Positions 9,854 through 19,827 of a DNA stretch of 64,000 bases are shown piece by piece; within the stretch, counting starts at the first letter, position 1, and every line of letters starts with the position of its first letter. Source of the stretch: Rhizobium lentis (GTDB lineage Bacteria > Pseudomonadota > Alphaproteobacteria > Rhizobiales > Rhizobiaceae); contig NZ_CP071454.1 of the NCBI RefSeq assembly GCF_017352135.1, forward strand, positions 2,195,001 to 2,259,000, given 5' to 3'. The position numbers were made by a program, and so were the translations under genes. The notes beneath the pieces were generated by a model. The model saw only the letters and a program-made list of their open reading frames with translations. It made no database searches and had not been told where the DNA came from.

Positions 9854-9882
9854 CTTGATTTTTTTTGGTCAAACCTCGATAT
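9854..9882 (+). promoter_or_regulatory. Candidate RpoH (sigma-32) promoter for grpE
   Basis: CTTGATT (9854-9860), a 14-base spacer, then CTCGATAT (9875-9882), a fair match to the heat-shock consensus CTTGAAA / CCCCATnT. It sits 36 bases before the grpE ATG. The spacing equals that of the better match upstream of hsp20. Confidence 0.5.
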
Positions 9883-9917
9883 CGGGCGCATCTGAAAATA
9901 CCAAACCGGAGACCGTC

Positions 9918-10553
9918 ATGACCGATGAAACGACGAAAAACGGACCTGACGCAACTGCGGCTGATGCCGCAGCCGACGCTGCCGTCAACGTCGAGCCTGA
10001 AGCAACCGAGCGGCAGGAGGTAAGCCAGCCGGACCCCCTCGAGCTTCTCAAAGCCGAAAATGCCGAGCTGCGCGATCGCTATCTGCGCCTCGCTGCCGAG
10101 ATTGACAATCTGCGCCGCCGCACCGAGCGTGAGGTGAAGGATGCGAAATCCTATTCCGTCGCCGGTTTCGCCCGTGACATGCTCGCCGTCTCGGACAATC
10201 TGCGCCGGGCGCTGGACGCCATCTCTCCGGAGGCCAAGGCGACAGCCGATGCCGGGCTCACCTCGCTGATCGAGGGCGTCGAGATGACCGAGCGATCCAT
10301 GCTGTCAGCGCTCGAACGCCACGGCGTTCGCAAGCTGGAGCCGGTCGGTCAGAAATTCGATCCGAACTTCCATCAGGCGATGTTCGAGGTGCCGAACGCC
10401 GAGGTGCCGAATAACACAGTTGTTCAGGTCGTGCAGGCCGGTTTCACAATCGGCGAGCGCGTGCTGCGCCCGGCCATGGTCGGCGTCGCCAAGGGCGGCC
10501 CGAAGCCGGCCGAAGCCGAAACCAATTCCGTCTTCGACGAGAAGGACGCCTGA
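9918..10553 (+). CDS. grpE: Nucleotide exchange factor GrpE
   Basis: Co-chaperone that releases ADP from DnaK (211 residues). It has an acidic, alanine-rich N-terminal tail, a long coiled coil ([23 protein letters not shown]) and the GrpE signature in [26 protein letters not shown]. The ATG at 9918 has GGAG six bases upstream; an open frame running back into hrcA is not coding. dnaK and dnaJ are not in this window. It follows hrcA, as in many bacteria. Confidence 0.97.
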   Translation: MTDETTKNGPDATAADAAADAAVNVEPEATERQEVSQPDPLELLKAENAELRDRYLRLAAEIDNLRRRTEREVKDAKSYSVAGFARDMLAVSDNLRRALDAISPEAKATADAGLTSLIEGVEMTERSMLSALERHGVRKLEPVGQKFDPNFHQAMFEVPNAEVPNNTVVQVVQAGFTIGERVLRPAMVGVAKGGPKPAEAETNSVFDEKDA

Positions 10554-10554
10554 G

Positions 10555-10589
10555 GTCGCTCCCTTCTCCGTCGATGAGAAGGGAGCGAC
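10555..10589. terminator. Strong hairpin between convergent grpE and nucleoside hydrolase
   Basis: Perfect 14-base stem GTCGCTCCCTTCTC / GAGAAGGGAGCGAC with a 7-base loop, occupying nearly the whole gap between the two stops. There is no clear T-run on either side, so it may act as an RNA-stabilising or bidirectional stop structure instead of a classical intrinsic terminator. Confidence 0.6.
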
Positions 10590-10595
10590 AAAGGA

Positions 10596-11540
10596 TCAGA
10601 TGCGGGCGAAGCGTTCGATCAGCAAATCGAAGAAGCCGTCCGCATCGACGAAGCGCATCACCTTGGCGTTGTGCTTGCGGTCGGTCACATGCCACCAATC
10701 GATGACGGTCATGCCGACGGTGAGTTCGGACTGGACTTCGATTTCGACATTGCAGTCCCGGCCCTGGAAAAGTTCCGGCTTCAAGAGATAGGCGACAACC
10801 GTCGGGTCATGCAGTGGCCCGCCGTCGGAGCCGTATTTCTCGATGTCGAAGCGCTCGAAGAATTCCAGCATCTCGACCATCGCCTTTGCCGGCGCCGTGC
10901 CGATCTCGGCCATGCGCTTCACCCGGTCCTTGCGGGTCAGCAATTGATGCGTCACGTCGAGCGGCATCATCACGATCGGTACGCCCGAGCGGAAGACGAT
11001 GTCGGCTGCCTCGGGATCGACATAGATGTTGAATTCTGCCGCGGGCGTGATGTTGCCGCCCTCGAAGAAGCCGCCGCCCATCATCACCAGCTCACTCACG
11101 CGGGGGATGATGTCGGGCGCCTTGCGGAAGGCCATGCCGATATTGGTGAGCGGCCCGAGCGTGCAGAGCGTCACCGTTCCTTCCGGCTCGCGGCGCAGCG
11201 TCTCGATGATGAAATCGACGGCATGGCCTGGCTGCAGCGCCATCGTCGGCTCGTCGAGCGCGGGGCCGTCAAGGCCGGTCTTGCCATGCACATGTTCTGC
11301 CGTCACCAGCTTGCGGGCGATCGGCTTGTCGGCACCGGCGAACACCTTCGTCTCCGTCCGGCCGCAGAGCTCGCAGACGATGCGGGCATTGCGGCTGGTG
11401 AGCGAAAGCGGCACGTTGCCGGCGACAGTGGTAATCCCCAGAACTTCCAGCTCATCAGGACTGCCGAAGGCAAGCATGATGGCCGCCGCGTCGTCCTGGC
11501 CGGGATCCGTGTCGATGATGATTTTTCTCACGCTTGCCAT
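10596..11540 (-). CDS. Inosine-uridine-preferring nucleoside hydrolase family protein
   Basis: N-ribohydrolase of the IUNH family (314 residues) that would split nucleosides to base and ribose. The calcium-binding aspartate cluster IIIDTDPGQDDAAAIMLA is at the N-terminus, VTLCTLGPLTNIG and MMGGGFFEGGNITPAAEFNIYVDPEA are in the middle, and GGPLHDPTVVAYLL carries the C-terminal Asp/His. ATG 11540 has a GAGGAGG upstream and is preferred over the TTG-like extension at 11591. It is monocistronic, convergent with grpE and divergent from hsp20. A ribokinase (rbsK) occurs far away at 55 kb. Confidence 0.93.
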   Translation of the reverse strand: MASVRKIIIDTDPGQDDAAAIMLAFGSPDELEVLGITTVAGNVPLSLTSRNARIVCELCGRTETKVFAGADKPIARKLVTAEHVHGKTGLDGPALDEPTMALQPGHAVDFIIETLRREPEGTVTLCTLGPLTNIGMAFRKAPDIIPRVSELVMMGGGFFEGGNITPAAEFNIYVDPEAADIVFRSGVPIVMMPLDVTHQLLTRKDRVKRMAEIGTAPAKAMVEMLEFFERFDIEKYGSDGGPLHDPTVVAYLLKPELFQGRDCNVEIEVQSELTVGMTVIDWWHVTDRKHNAKVMRFVDADGFFDLLIERFARI

Positions 11541-11707
11541 TCCGATCGCCCCTCCTCGCCATGCCGTTTCCGGCAAATACCATCTCTTCATTTCCCGTCA
11601 CAAATCGGCACATGCCGCGCGGGCACGTTTTGATGCGAGGCAGCCAGCCCTTTGTCAAGCAAGGAGGCGGTCGCCGCGAACTTAAAATCGGGGAGGGCGG
11701 GCCGCGC

Positions 11708-11736
11708 CTTGCAGCGCCGGGCTCATGCCCCCATAT
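11708..11736 (+). promoter_or_regulatory. RpoH (sigma-32) heat-shock promoter of hsp20
   Basis: CTTGCAG (11708-11714), a 14-base spacer, then CCCCATAT (11729-11736), a perfect match to the heat-shock -10 CCCCATnT with a good -35. It lies 64 bases before the hsp20 ATG and supports the start at 11801. Confidence 0.75.
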
Positions 11737-11800
11737 TAGCGGCATCCGGATGCTGCGTGTAAGGTCCGGGATGGTCGCTTGCGTCAAGGACTTGAAAAAT

Positions 11801-12226
11801 ATGAGCCGCATTACCCCTTTCGCCAGCCCGCTGCTTCTGGGCTTCGACGCCATGGAAAAGACGCTGGAGCGCATTTCAAAGGCGAGCGACGGATATCCGC
11901 CCTACAATATCGAGCGCATCGCCGCCGATAGCGGTGCGCCGGAACGTCTGCGCATCACCCTGGCCGTTGCCGGTTTCAGCGAGGAAGAACTCGACGTTTC
12001 CACCGAGGAAAACCAGCTTCTGATCCGCGGCCGCCAAGCGGAGCAGGGCGAGCGGGACTATCTCTATCGCGGTATTGCTTCCCGCCAGTTCCAGCGGACT
12101 TTCGTTCTTGCCGACGGCATGCAGGTGCTCGGCGCCGGCCTGAAGAACGGTCTGCTCTCCGTCGATCTAATTCGACCGGAACCCGCCCGCATGGTCAAGA
12201 AAATTAACATTTCGGTCTCACAGTAG
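11801..12226 (+). CDS. Small heat-shock protein, Hsp20/alpha-crystallin family
   Basis: ATP-independent holdase chaperone of 141 residues. The alpha-crystallin domain spans roughly residues 35-130: YNIERIAADSGAPERLRITLAVAGF, a loop with LLIRGRQAEQGERDYLYRGIASRQFQRTF, and the closing GLLSVDLIRPEPARMVKKINI with the usual short terminal tail. The ATG at 11801 (AAGGA ten bases upstream) is chosen because the RpoH promoter lies at 11708-11736; the longer open frame from 11534 would include the promoter. It is followed after 47 bases by a DUF1150 gene, a pairing repeated in many alphaproteobacteria. Confidence 0.93.
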   Translation: MSRITPFASPLLLGFDAMEKTLERISKASDGYPPYNIERIAADSGAPERLRITLAVAGFSEEELDVSTEENQLLIRGRQAEQGERDYLYRGIASRQFQRTFVLADGMQVLGAGLKNGLLSVDLIRPEPARMVKKINISVSQ

Positions 12227-12273
12227 CACAACGGTTTGTTGAACCGTTGGTCCCTTCTGCCGGAGGAACAGGA

Positions 12274-12531
12274 ATGTTGATGAAAGAAGCCACGTCTCGT
12301 CTGACCAAATCCGAGCTTGCCCATATCGGCAACGGCGAGGTCGCCTATATCAGGAAGATGCGCACCGAAGAGGTCGCCAAGTGCTTTCCCGAGGCGCCGG
12401 ATATCGATCCGAATGTCGATCTCTGGGCGCTCTTCGGCGCCGACGGCACGCCGATTCTGCTGACGGACAACCGTTCCAGCACCTTCTTCAAGGCCGCCGA
12501 GGATGAACTGAAGACGGTCAGCCTGCACTGA
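12274..12531 (+). CDS. DUF1150 family small protein
   Basis: Protein of 85 residues recognised as DUF1150 by HIGNGEVAYIRKM at the N-terminal third and DLWALFGADGTPILLTDNRS in the second half. ATG 12274 has GGAGGA upstream. The family is of unknown function but is habitually encoded behind Hsp20 genes in Hyphomicrobiales, and here it probably shares the RpoH transcript. It has no signal peptide or membrane segment. Confidence 0.85.
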   Translation: MLMKEATSRLTKSELAHIGNGEVAYIRKMRTEEVAKCFPEAPDIDPNVDLWALFGADGTPILLTDNRSSTFFKAAEDELKTVSLH

Positions 12532-12698
12532 CCGTCAAATAGCGTCTGCTCTGTTTCACCGCCCTTTTCGGTGCGCGGATGGTTTATTTGGTTTCGTTGC
12601 TGTCGCGGCTGATATTGCGACATCACGCGCAGCCTACTTACAGACACGCGCGTCATTAGCCGGCCGACAATTGTCGCGCCACCGTGCTTGCCTCGGCC

Positions 12699-13396
12699 TC
12701 AGATCTTCCTGAAGGTCAGATAGGCCGACGACCGGCCCTCACGCCGCGCCTTGGCTTCGTAGCGGGTGCTCGGCCAGCCCTCATAGGGCGTCAGCCAATC
12801 CGCCGCATTGTCGGCCAGCCACTCGAAGCCGCCATGGTCGCGGCATTTGATCAGCGTCCAGTTGACGTAGGTGTCGATATCGGAGGCGAAGCAGAAGAGC
12901 CCGCCGGGCTTCAGCACGCGGTGAAAGCGGTCGAGATTGGTCTTCGAGACAAAGCGCCGCTTCCAGTGCTTCCGCTTCGGCCAGGGATCGGGATAGAGCA
13001 GATCGATCTGGTCGAGCGAAGCGTCGGGCAGCCAGTCGAGCAGCTGCGTCGCGTCGTCATTATAGACGCGGATGTTGCGCGCGCCCGTCTCACGGACGCG
13101 TGACAGCAGCTTCTGCATGGAGTTGACGAAGGGTTCGACGCCAATGAAACCGGTCGAAGATCTCTCCAGCGCGCGGTGGATCAGATGCTCGCCGCCGCCG
13201 AATCCGATTTCCAGCCGCAATGTCTCGACGGGAACCGGGAAGAGGGATGTCAGCGGCTCTGGGGGAGCCGCCGAGAGATCGATGAGGAATGCCGGGAGCA
13301 GGCTGCTCAGTGTCTCGGCCTGCTGTTCGCGCAAGGCCTTTCCCTTGCGGCGACCGAAAAAGGCTTCGGTCGCCCGTCCCCGGCGTTCCATATCCG

Positions 13397-13400
<4 letters not shown>
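12699..13400 (-). CDS. trmB: tRNA (guanine-N7-)-methyltransferase
   Basis: SAM-dependent enzyme that makes m7G46 in tRNA (233 residues). Family motifs are the SAM-binding [15 protein letters not shown], the [15 protein letters not shown] segment and [20 protein letters not shown], with the PDPWPKxxHxKRR signature. Its ATG overlaps the metK stop by four bases (ATGA), so it is translationally coupled to metK, which provides its methyl donor. Confidence 0.96.
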
Positions 13401-14650
<1,250 letters not shown>

Positions 14651-14780
14651 TCCGGGATTCCCCTCAAAGAATAATAGCTCGCTAGTAGGTACTCAGTTCG
14701 GCAGCCGATGACAAGCGCAGAAGGACATAAATATATCTTTATATCTGCGGCAAAGTGACAAATTTTGCCCCGAAAATGCA

Positions 14781-14806
14781 AAAAAGCGGCCCTTCGACCG
14801 CTTTTT
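14781..14806 (-). terminator. Intrinsic terminator of praR
   Basis: Stem AAAAAGCGG / CCGCTTTTT around an 8-base loop; read on the minus strand it is a GC hairpin followed by a T-run, 22 bases after the praR stop. It separates praR from metK. Confidence 0.8.
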
Positions 14807-14828
14807 CATTTCCGTGATGGGACCCGGA

Positions 14829-15248
14829 TCAGTCGGCGTCGGCTTCGGCAGCGAGCGCCTTGACCAGTTCCACGACCTTGCGACGAACCTTGGGGTCGGA
14901 GATCTTGACGAAGGCGCGGTTGAGTTGCAGGCCCTCAGAGGAAGAGAGGAAGTCGACCACATAATTCGAGCTGGAGGCTTCGGCCATGCCGCCGACAGCA
15001 CCGGAATGTTCGCCGGGCGCATCCTCGAAGAAGAAGGAGACCGGAACATTGAGGATGCTCGAGATGTTCTGCAGACGGCTTGCGCCGACGCGGTTTGTGC
15101 CCTTCTCATATTTCTGGATCTGCTGGAAAGTGATGCCGAGGCTTTCGCCAAGCTTTTCCTGGCTCATGCCCAACATCGTTCGGCGAAGGCGAATGCGGCT
15201 GCCAACGTGGATGTCGATCGGATTAGGCTTCTTCTTGTTTTCAATCAT
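14829..15248 (-). CDS. praR: Cro/CI-type HTH regulator, PraR/PhrR homologue
   Basis: A 139-residue regulator with an XRE-type helix-turn-helix at about residues 13-70 (VGSRIRLRRTMLGMSQEKLG, then ITFQQIQKYEKGTNRVGASRL). The call to PraR (R. leguminosarum) and PhrR (S. meliloti, induced at low pH) rests on the sequence and on position: in S. meliloti phrR lies next to actA, which encodes apolipoprotein N-acyltransferase, exactly as here with lnt upstream. PraR is known to repress quorum-sensing and surface-attachment genes. The 158-base upstream gap should hold its own promoter. Confidence 0.8.
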   Translation of the reverse strand: MIENKKKPNPIDIHVGSRIRLRRTMLGMSQEKLGESLGITFQQIQKYEKGTNRVGASRLQNISSILNVPVSFFFEDAPGEHSGAVGGMAEASSSNYVVDFLSSSEGLQLNRAFVKISDPKVRRKVVELVKALAAEADAD

Positions 15249-15407
15249 TGTCGTGCCCTAGCTACGAATTTCTGTTTCCAACCGGCATACCCCTGATCCA
15301 TCCCAAAACGCCACGTTGCAAGCAGTGGGGAATCCACCGTCATGCCACGTTAACAACGCCGATTGTCATCACTATGCAATTTTAGGGGTTTTTGGTCAAT
15401 TCGACCC

Positions 15408-17000
15408 TCAAATAAAACCTGCGCGAGAAATCAGCGCAATCAGAATCAGCAGTGCCTCGGTCAACCAGAAGTATGTCTGGTGGGGGTATGTGGTTCCGGA
15501 CCTTTCGCCGAAGCTATCGACAGTTGCATCAATAAAGCCGGTTTCTCCAAGATCAAGGCCGGCGATAATTTCCCCATGCGCGTTCACCAGCGCCGAAATG
15601 CCGTTGTTGGCATCGCGAATCAGCGGCAGGCCGGTTTCAACGGCCCGCACCCGCGCCTGCTGGAAATGCTGATAGGGGCCGGGCGTGATGCCGAACCATG
15701 CATCATTGGTAATATTGAGGAGCGCATTCGCGTCGTTTATGTCGCCGGTCATTTCAGCGGGAAAAATGATCTCGTAGCAGATCAGCGGGTAAAGATTGAG
15801 GCCGCCGGGCAGCGCCAGCAGGTGCCTGCTTGCGGCGGCGGAAAACCCGCCCGGTATCTCGACGACGTTTTGGATGCCGAGTTCGGTGAGCATGTCCTCG
15901 AAGGGCAGATACTCGCCGAAAGGCACCAGATGCACCTTGTCGGAGGCGGCGATGATCTGGCCGCGGCCATCGATCACATAGATCGAATTGTAGTAGCGCA
16001 CCGGCGTGCCGGGCCCCATCTCCTCGGCGCGCACCGCGCCGGCGATCAGGATCTGGTTGTCGTCGAGTGTATCGGCGATCCGCGTCAGCGCATCCTGGTT
16101 GTCGGTCAGGATGAAGGGGATCGAGGTTTCCGGCCAGACGATGATGTCGGGCTTGCGCCCGCCGGTTTTCGGCGCTTCGGCCGAAAGCTTCAGATGGGTC
16201 TCGAAGATCGCATTGCGATCGGCGTCGTTGCCCATCTTCGCCGCCTGGTCGATGGCGGGCTGCACCAGCCGCGCCACCGGCCGCTTGTCTTCGGGCAATG
16301 GGGCGGGCCGCGGCGCAAGATAAAGTGCATAGGCGCCGTAACCTAGATGGGTGGCAAACAGCAGGACAGCGAGCGCGATGCCCGCCCGCGCGCCCTGCCG
16401 GGTCCCGGCAAGGGCAGGCGCGGAAAAGACGAAGACGGCAAAGGCTGTCACCGTGATCGTCCCGATCACATGCGCCGACTGCATCATCAAAGGAACCGGC
16501 ATTATGCCGTAGCCGATAGCATTCCAGGGAAAGCCGGTAAGAACCACGCTTCGGAGCCATTCCATCAGGCCGAAGCCGGCCGCAAGTGCGGCGATCCGCC
16601 CCATGCCGTCGGACCAGACGATCCGGGCAAGGGCCGCCGCCAACCCATAGAAGATCGCAAGACAGGCTGGCAGTCCGAGGATGGCGAGCGGCAGTGCCCA
16701 GGCGAATTCCTCCGAATCGACCAGCAAGGCGTGGCCGAGCCACCACAGGCCGGCGACGAAATAGCCGAAGCCGAACAGCCAGCCGACCGCAAAGGCCGGC
16801 CACAGCCGGCCGATCAGGCCGCTTTCAGGCGAAGCCGCCGCCCCGTCGATCAGCCAGACGAGCAGCGTGAAGGACACGAACATCGCCGCGAAAAACCCGA
16901 AAGGCGGCAGCGCCAGCACGGCCAACACCCCGGCGGCGACGGCCAGCAACAACCGTTTGACACCCCAGACGAGGATAACCCTGTCCGCCAGCCGCTCCAT
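15408..17000 (-). CDS. lnt: Apolipoprotein N-acyltransferase
   Basis: Inner-membrane enzyme that adds the third acyl chain to lipoproteins (530 residues). Several hydrophobic N-terminal helices (about residues 14-225) precede a nitrilase-type domain with the Glu-Lys-Cys triad: Glu in IIVWPETSIPF, Lys in DKVHLVPFGEYLPF and Cys in PLICYEIIFP. ATG 17000 has GGGAG six bases upstream, preferred over the TTG at 17027. The homologue in S. meliloti is actA, needed for acid tolerance. lspA, the preceding enzyme of lipoprotein maturation, is at 41 kb. Confidence 0.95.
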   Translation of the reverse strand: MERLADRVILVWGVKRLLLAVAAGVLAVLALPPFGFFAAMFVSFTLLVWLIDGAAASPESGLIGRLWPAFAVGWLFGFGYFVAGLWWLGHALLVDSEEFAWALPLAILGLPACLAIFYGLAAALARIVWSDGMGRIAALAAGFGLMEWLRSVVLTGFPWNAIGYGIMPVPLMMQSAHVIGTITVTAFAVFVFSAPALAGTRQGARAGIALAVLLFATHLGYGAYALYLAPRPAPLPEDKRPVARLVQPAIDQAAKMGNDADRNAIFETHLKLSAEAPKTGGRKPDIIVWPETSIPFILTDNQDALTRIADTLDDNQILIAGAVRAEEMGPGTPVRYYNSIYVIDGRGQIIAASDKVHLVPFGEYLPFEDMLTELGIQNVVEIPGGFSAAASRHLLALPGGLNLYPLICYEIIFPAEMTGDINDANALLNITNDAWFGITPGPYQHFQQARVRAVETGLPLIRDANNGISALVNAHGEIIAGLDLGETGFIDATVDSFGERSGTTYPHQTYFWLTEALLILIALISRAGFI

Positions 17001-17096
17001 GCGCACTCCCGTCAAGCCGCGAATCAACCCATTCGCAGTCTTTCAAAAAAGCGGCACTTTGTCGTGCAAATGCATGTCGCCCGAATGCCACGCGCT

Positions 17097-18245
17097 TTAG
17101 TTAGCGGTCGATTCGGCCGGCCGGTCGTCGCCGGCTTCGGAGCCGGGCGTGATGTCGCCGGCCTCCTTGGCGCGACGCCGGATCGCGTGACGCTTGCGGG
17201 TGATGCGCAGCCGCTTGATGCGGCGCGGATCGGCGTCGAGGATGTGGAATTCGAAATTCGGCAGGGCCTGGACGACTTCGCCGCGGACCGGGATGCGGCC
17301 GAGCGCGGAGAAGATCAGCCCGCCCAGCGTGTCGACCTCGTCGACCTGTTCGCTGATGTCGAAATCCGGTCCGATCGCTTCGGCGATCTCTTCCAGCTCA
17401 ACGCGGGCGTCGGCGACGAAGACGTCTTCGGCGACGCGCTTGAACATGACCTCTTCGTCGTCATGTTCGTCGTCGATGTCGCCGACCACCATTTCGACGA
17501 TGTCCTCATGCGAGGCGAGCCCGTCGGTGCCGCCATATTCGTCGATGACGAGCGCCATCTGCGTGCGGTTCACCTGCATGCGGCGCAGCAGGTCGGAGGC
17601 CAGCATCGACGGGGGCACGAACAGGATCTTGCGGATGATGCCGGCCTCGGCCAGCGTCTTCTGCAGGTCGACGCGGGCAAGGTCGAAATTCGGCTTGGTC
17701 GAACGCGGTGGCTTCTGGATGTTTTCCGGCGCGACGTCGATCGCCGGCACGGCAATGGCGGGCTTGGCCGGGCCGCGGCGCTTGTTGCGCGCCTGCTTGG
17801 CGACATAGGAGAGCAGATCGCGGATATGCACCATGCCGCGCGGATCGTCGAGCGTATCGGCATAGACCGGCATGCGCGAGCGGCCGGATTCCTCGAACAG
17901 GATCATCAGCTCGCCGATGGTGATGTTCTGGTCCACCGCCTCGATATCGGCGCGCGGCACCATCACGTCGGCAACGCGCACCTCGCGAAAGCGCAGGATA
18001 TTGTGCAGCATCGCCCGTTCGTCCGGCGAGAAGGCGTCATCGCCGGCCGCATCGGTCATCAGCGCGTCGGCAAGATCCTCGCGCAGCCGCGAGCCCTGCT
18101 GCGGGCGAAGGATGCGGGCGGCCCGCGACCAGAAGGATTGGGATCGGCCGGATGGCCGACTACTACTGCCTGCCTCGTCCGAAGAGGAGGAGGATGGCTC
18201 GGAGTCCTTGGCGTCTGCCGCCGGCTTCGTCGTAAAGTCGCTCAT
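17097..18245 (-). CDS. CBS-domain protein of the CorC/TlyC (hemolysin-like) family
   Basis: A 382-residue cytosolic protein: a low-complexity Ser-rich N-terminus, paired CBS domains (VADVMVPRADIEAVDQN ... SRMPVYADTLDDPRGMVHIRDLL and MALVIDEYGGTDGLASHEDIVEMVVGDI), and a C-terminal CorC/HlyC domain ending near DADPRRIKRLRI. It has no membrane domain. It overlaps the ybeY stop by four bases; the ybeZ-ybeY-corC-lnt order is widely conserved. Between the two CBS motifs is an unusual insertion of about 50 residues (KRRGPAKPAIAVPAIDVAPE and following). Confidence 0.9.
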   Translation of the reverse strand: MSDFTTKPAADAKDSEPSSSSSDEAGSSSRPSGRSQSFWSRAARILRPQQGSRLREDLADALMTDAAGDDAFSPDERAMLHNILRFREVRVADVMVPRADIEAVDQNITIGELMILFEESGRSRMPVYADTLDDPRGMVHIRDLLSYVAKQARNKRRGPAKPAIAVPAIDVAPENIQKPPRSTKPNFDLARVDLQKTLAEAGIIRKILFVPPSMLASDLLRRMQVNRTQMALVIDEYGGTDGLASHEDIVEMVVGDIDDEHDDEEVMFKRVAEDVFVADARVELEEIAEAIGPDFDISEQVDEVDTLGGLIFSALGRIPVRGEVVQALPNFEFHILDADPRRIKRLRITRKRHAIRRRAKEAGDITPGSEAGDDRPAESTAN

Positions 18246-18757
18246 GGTTCCATTTTAAGGTCTTGACCCTCGTAGGGATCAGATAGGCCGAGCTGCGCCA
18301 AAATGCGAGTCTCCAGCCCCTCCATAATTTCGGCTTCGGTATTATTCATATGGTCGTAGCCGAGAAGATGCAAGAAACCATGGATCAGGAGATGGGTCAG
18401 GTGATCGTCGAAACTCTTTTCGAGCTCCTGGGCTTCCCGCTCCACCGTCTCCCGCGCGATGATGATGTCGCCGAGCATCGGGCCGGGCATCTTGCCGGGC
18501 TGAACGGGAAAGGCGGGGAAGGAGAGCACGTTGGTGGCCTTGTCTTTGCCGCGCCATTCGGCGTTGATGTCCTGGATCGAGGCGTCGTCGGTGAAAACAA
18601 GCGAGACTTCAGGCGGCATCGTCGGAAACGGCTGCTTCTCGCTGTCGCGGAGATAGACCACAGCCGCCCCGAGTACGCGCTCGCAAAACACCAGCAGCGT
18701 CTCTTCGCCGGGCCAGCCGATGTTCTCGATGCTGATCTGGATATCGAGTTCGGCCAT
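18242..18757 (-). CDS. ybeY: Endoribonuclease YbeY (16S rRNA maturation)
   Basis: Metal-dependent RNase of 171 residues that acts in 16S rRNA 3' processing and ribosome quality control; the S. meliloti homologue also affects small-RNA regulation. The zinc-binding motif HLLIHGFLHLLGYDH (HxxxHxxxxxH) is intact, and NVLSFPAFP lies in the middle. The phoH stop and ybeY ATG share one base (TGATG), giving tight coupling to both neighbours. Confidence 0.95.
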   Translation of the reverse strand: MAELDIQISIENIGWPGEETLLVFCERVLGAAVVYLRDSEKQPFPTMPPEVSLVFTDDASIQDINAEWRGKDKATNVLSFPAFPVQPGKMPGPMLGDIIIARETVEREAQELEKSFDDHLTHLLIHGFLHLLGYDHMNNTEAEIMEGLETRILAQLGLSDPYEGQDLKMEP

Positions 18758-19809
18758 CAGTCCGGCCGGCTGATTTCTTCGGTCGCGACGGAATAGGTGG
18801 CGTCATAGGCTCTGACGATGCGGCCGACCAGCGGGTGGCGGACGACGTCGGTATCCTTGAAGCGCACGATCGAGATCCCGTCGACGCCGTTCAGAAGCTC
18901 CAGTGCCTCGACGAGGCCGGATTTGACGCCGCGCGGCAGGTCGATCTGGCTCGGGTCGCCGGTGACGATCATGCGCGCATTTTCGCCAAGACGCGTCAGG
19001 AACATCTTCATCTGCATCGACGTCGTGTTCTGCGCTTCGTCAAGGATGATGGCGGCATTGGCGAGCGTGCGGCCGCGCATGAAGGCGAGCGGCGCGATTT
19101 CAATGACGCCGGCGGTGATCGCCCGGTCGACCTTGTCGGCGGGGATCATGTCGTAGAGCGCGTCATAGAGCGGGCGCAGATAGGGATCGACCTTTTCCTT
19201 CATGTCGCCGGGCAGGAAGCCGAGCCGCTCGCCGGCCTCGACGGCCGGGCGCGACAGGATGATCTTTTCGACGGCGCCGCGCTCGAGCAGCTGGGCGGCA
19301 TGGGCGACGGCGAGATAGGTCTTGCCGGTGCCGGCCGGGCCGACGCCGAAGACCAGCTCGGCACGTTCCAGCGCCCTGATATAGGCGTCCTGCGTCGGCG
19401 TGCGGGCGATGATCGTCTTCTTGCGGGTGGAGATCTGCGCCATCGTCAGCTTGGCCTTGCGCTCCATGGTGGGCAGGCTGAGCTGATCGTCGGCGGCGAC
19501 CGCCATGCGGATTGCGCCCTCGACGTCGGATCGTTCCACGCTGCCGCCTTTCTGAAGTTTTTCATAGAGATAATCGAGCGTGCGCCGTGCCTGGTTGGTG
19601 GTCACGACATCGCCCGATATGACGACGGAGTTGCCGCGCGCCCGCGCATCGATGTTGAGCCGCTCCTCGAGCAGCTTGAGGTTCTGGTCGAACTGGCCGA
19701 AGAGTTCGCTGGCGAACCGATTGTTCTCGAACGTCAGGACGAAGTGATTGGTGTCGCTCGGCGTGCGGGGGTGGCGCGGTGAAGAAGAAACCAATTCTTG
19801 TCCGTTCAA
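18757..19809 (-). CDS. phoH: PhoH-like ATPase (YbeZ)
   Basis: A 350-residue P-loop protein. Walker A is GVGPAGTGKTYLAVAHAA and Walker B is AAIILDEAQNTT; the C-terminal GDPSQIDLP and SGLVEAL are typical of PhoH. The start is a TTG at 19809, since no ATG precedes the conserved part; AAGGAG lies about nine bases upstream. It overlaps ybeY by one base and follows miaB after 18 bases. YbeZ partners YbeY in ribosome biogenesis in several bacteria. Confidence 0.93.
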   Translation of the reverse strand: MNGQELVSSSPRHPRTPSDTNHFVLTFENNRFASELFGQFDQNLKLLEERLNIDARARGNSVVISGDVVTTNQARRTLDYLYEKLQKGGSVERSDVEGAIRMAVAADDQLSLPTMERKAKLTMAQISTRKKTIIARTPTQDAYIRALERAELVFGVGPAGTGKTYLAVAHAAQLLERGAVEKIILSRPAVEAGERLGFLPGDMKEKVDPYLRPLYDALYDMIPADKVDRAITAGVIEIAPLAFMRGRTLANAAIILDEAQNTTSMQMKMFLTRLGENARMIVTGDPSQIDLPRGVKSGLVEALELLNGVDGISIVRFKDTDVVRHPLVGRIVRAYDATYSVATEEISRPD

Positions 19810-19827
19810 GCGGTCGGGCTCCTTGGG

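Noticed and set aside
8591..9917. CIRCE element near hrcA/grpE
   Set aside because: No TTAGCACTC-N9-GAGTGCTAA pattern in the gaps.
14651..14828. SAM riboswitch before metK
   Set aside because: I could not fold a SAM-II-like pseudoknot in the leader; only a terminator and AT-rich promoter-like sequence are visible.
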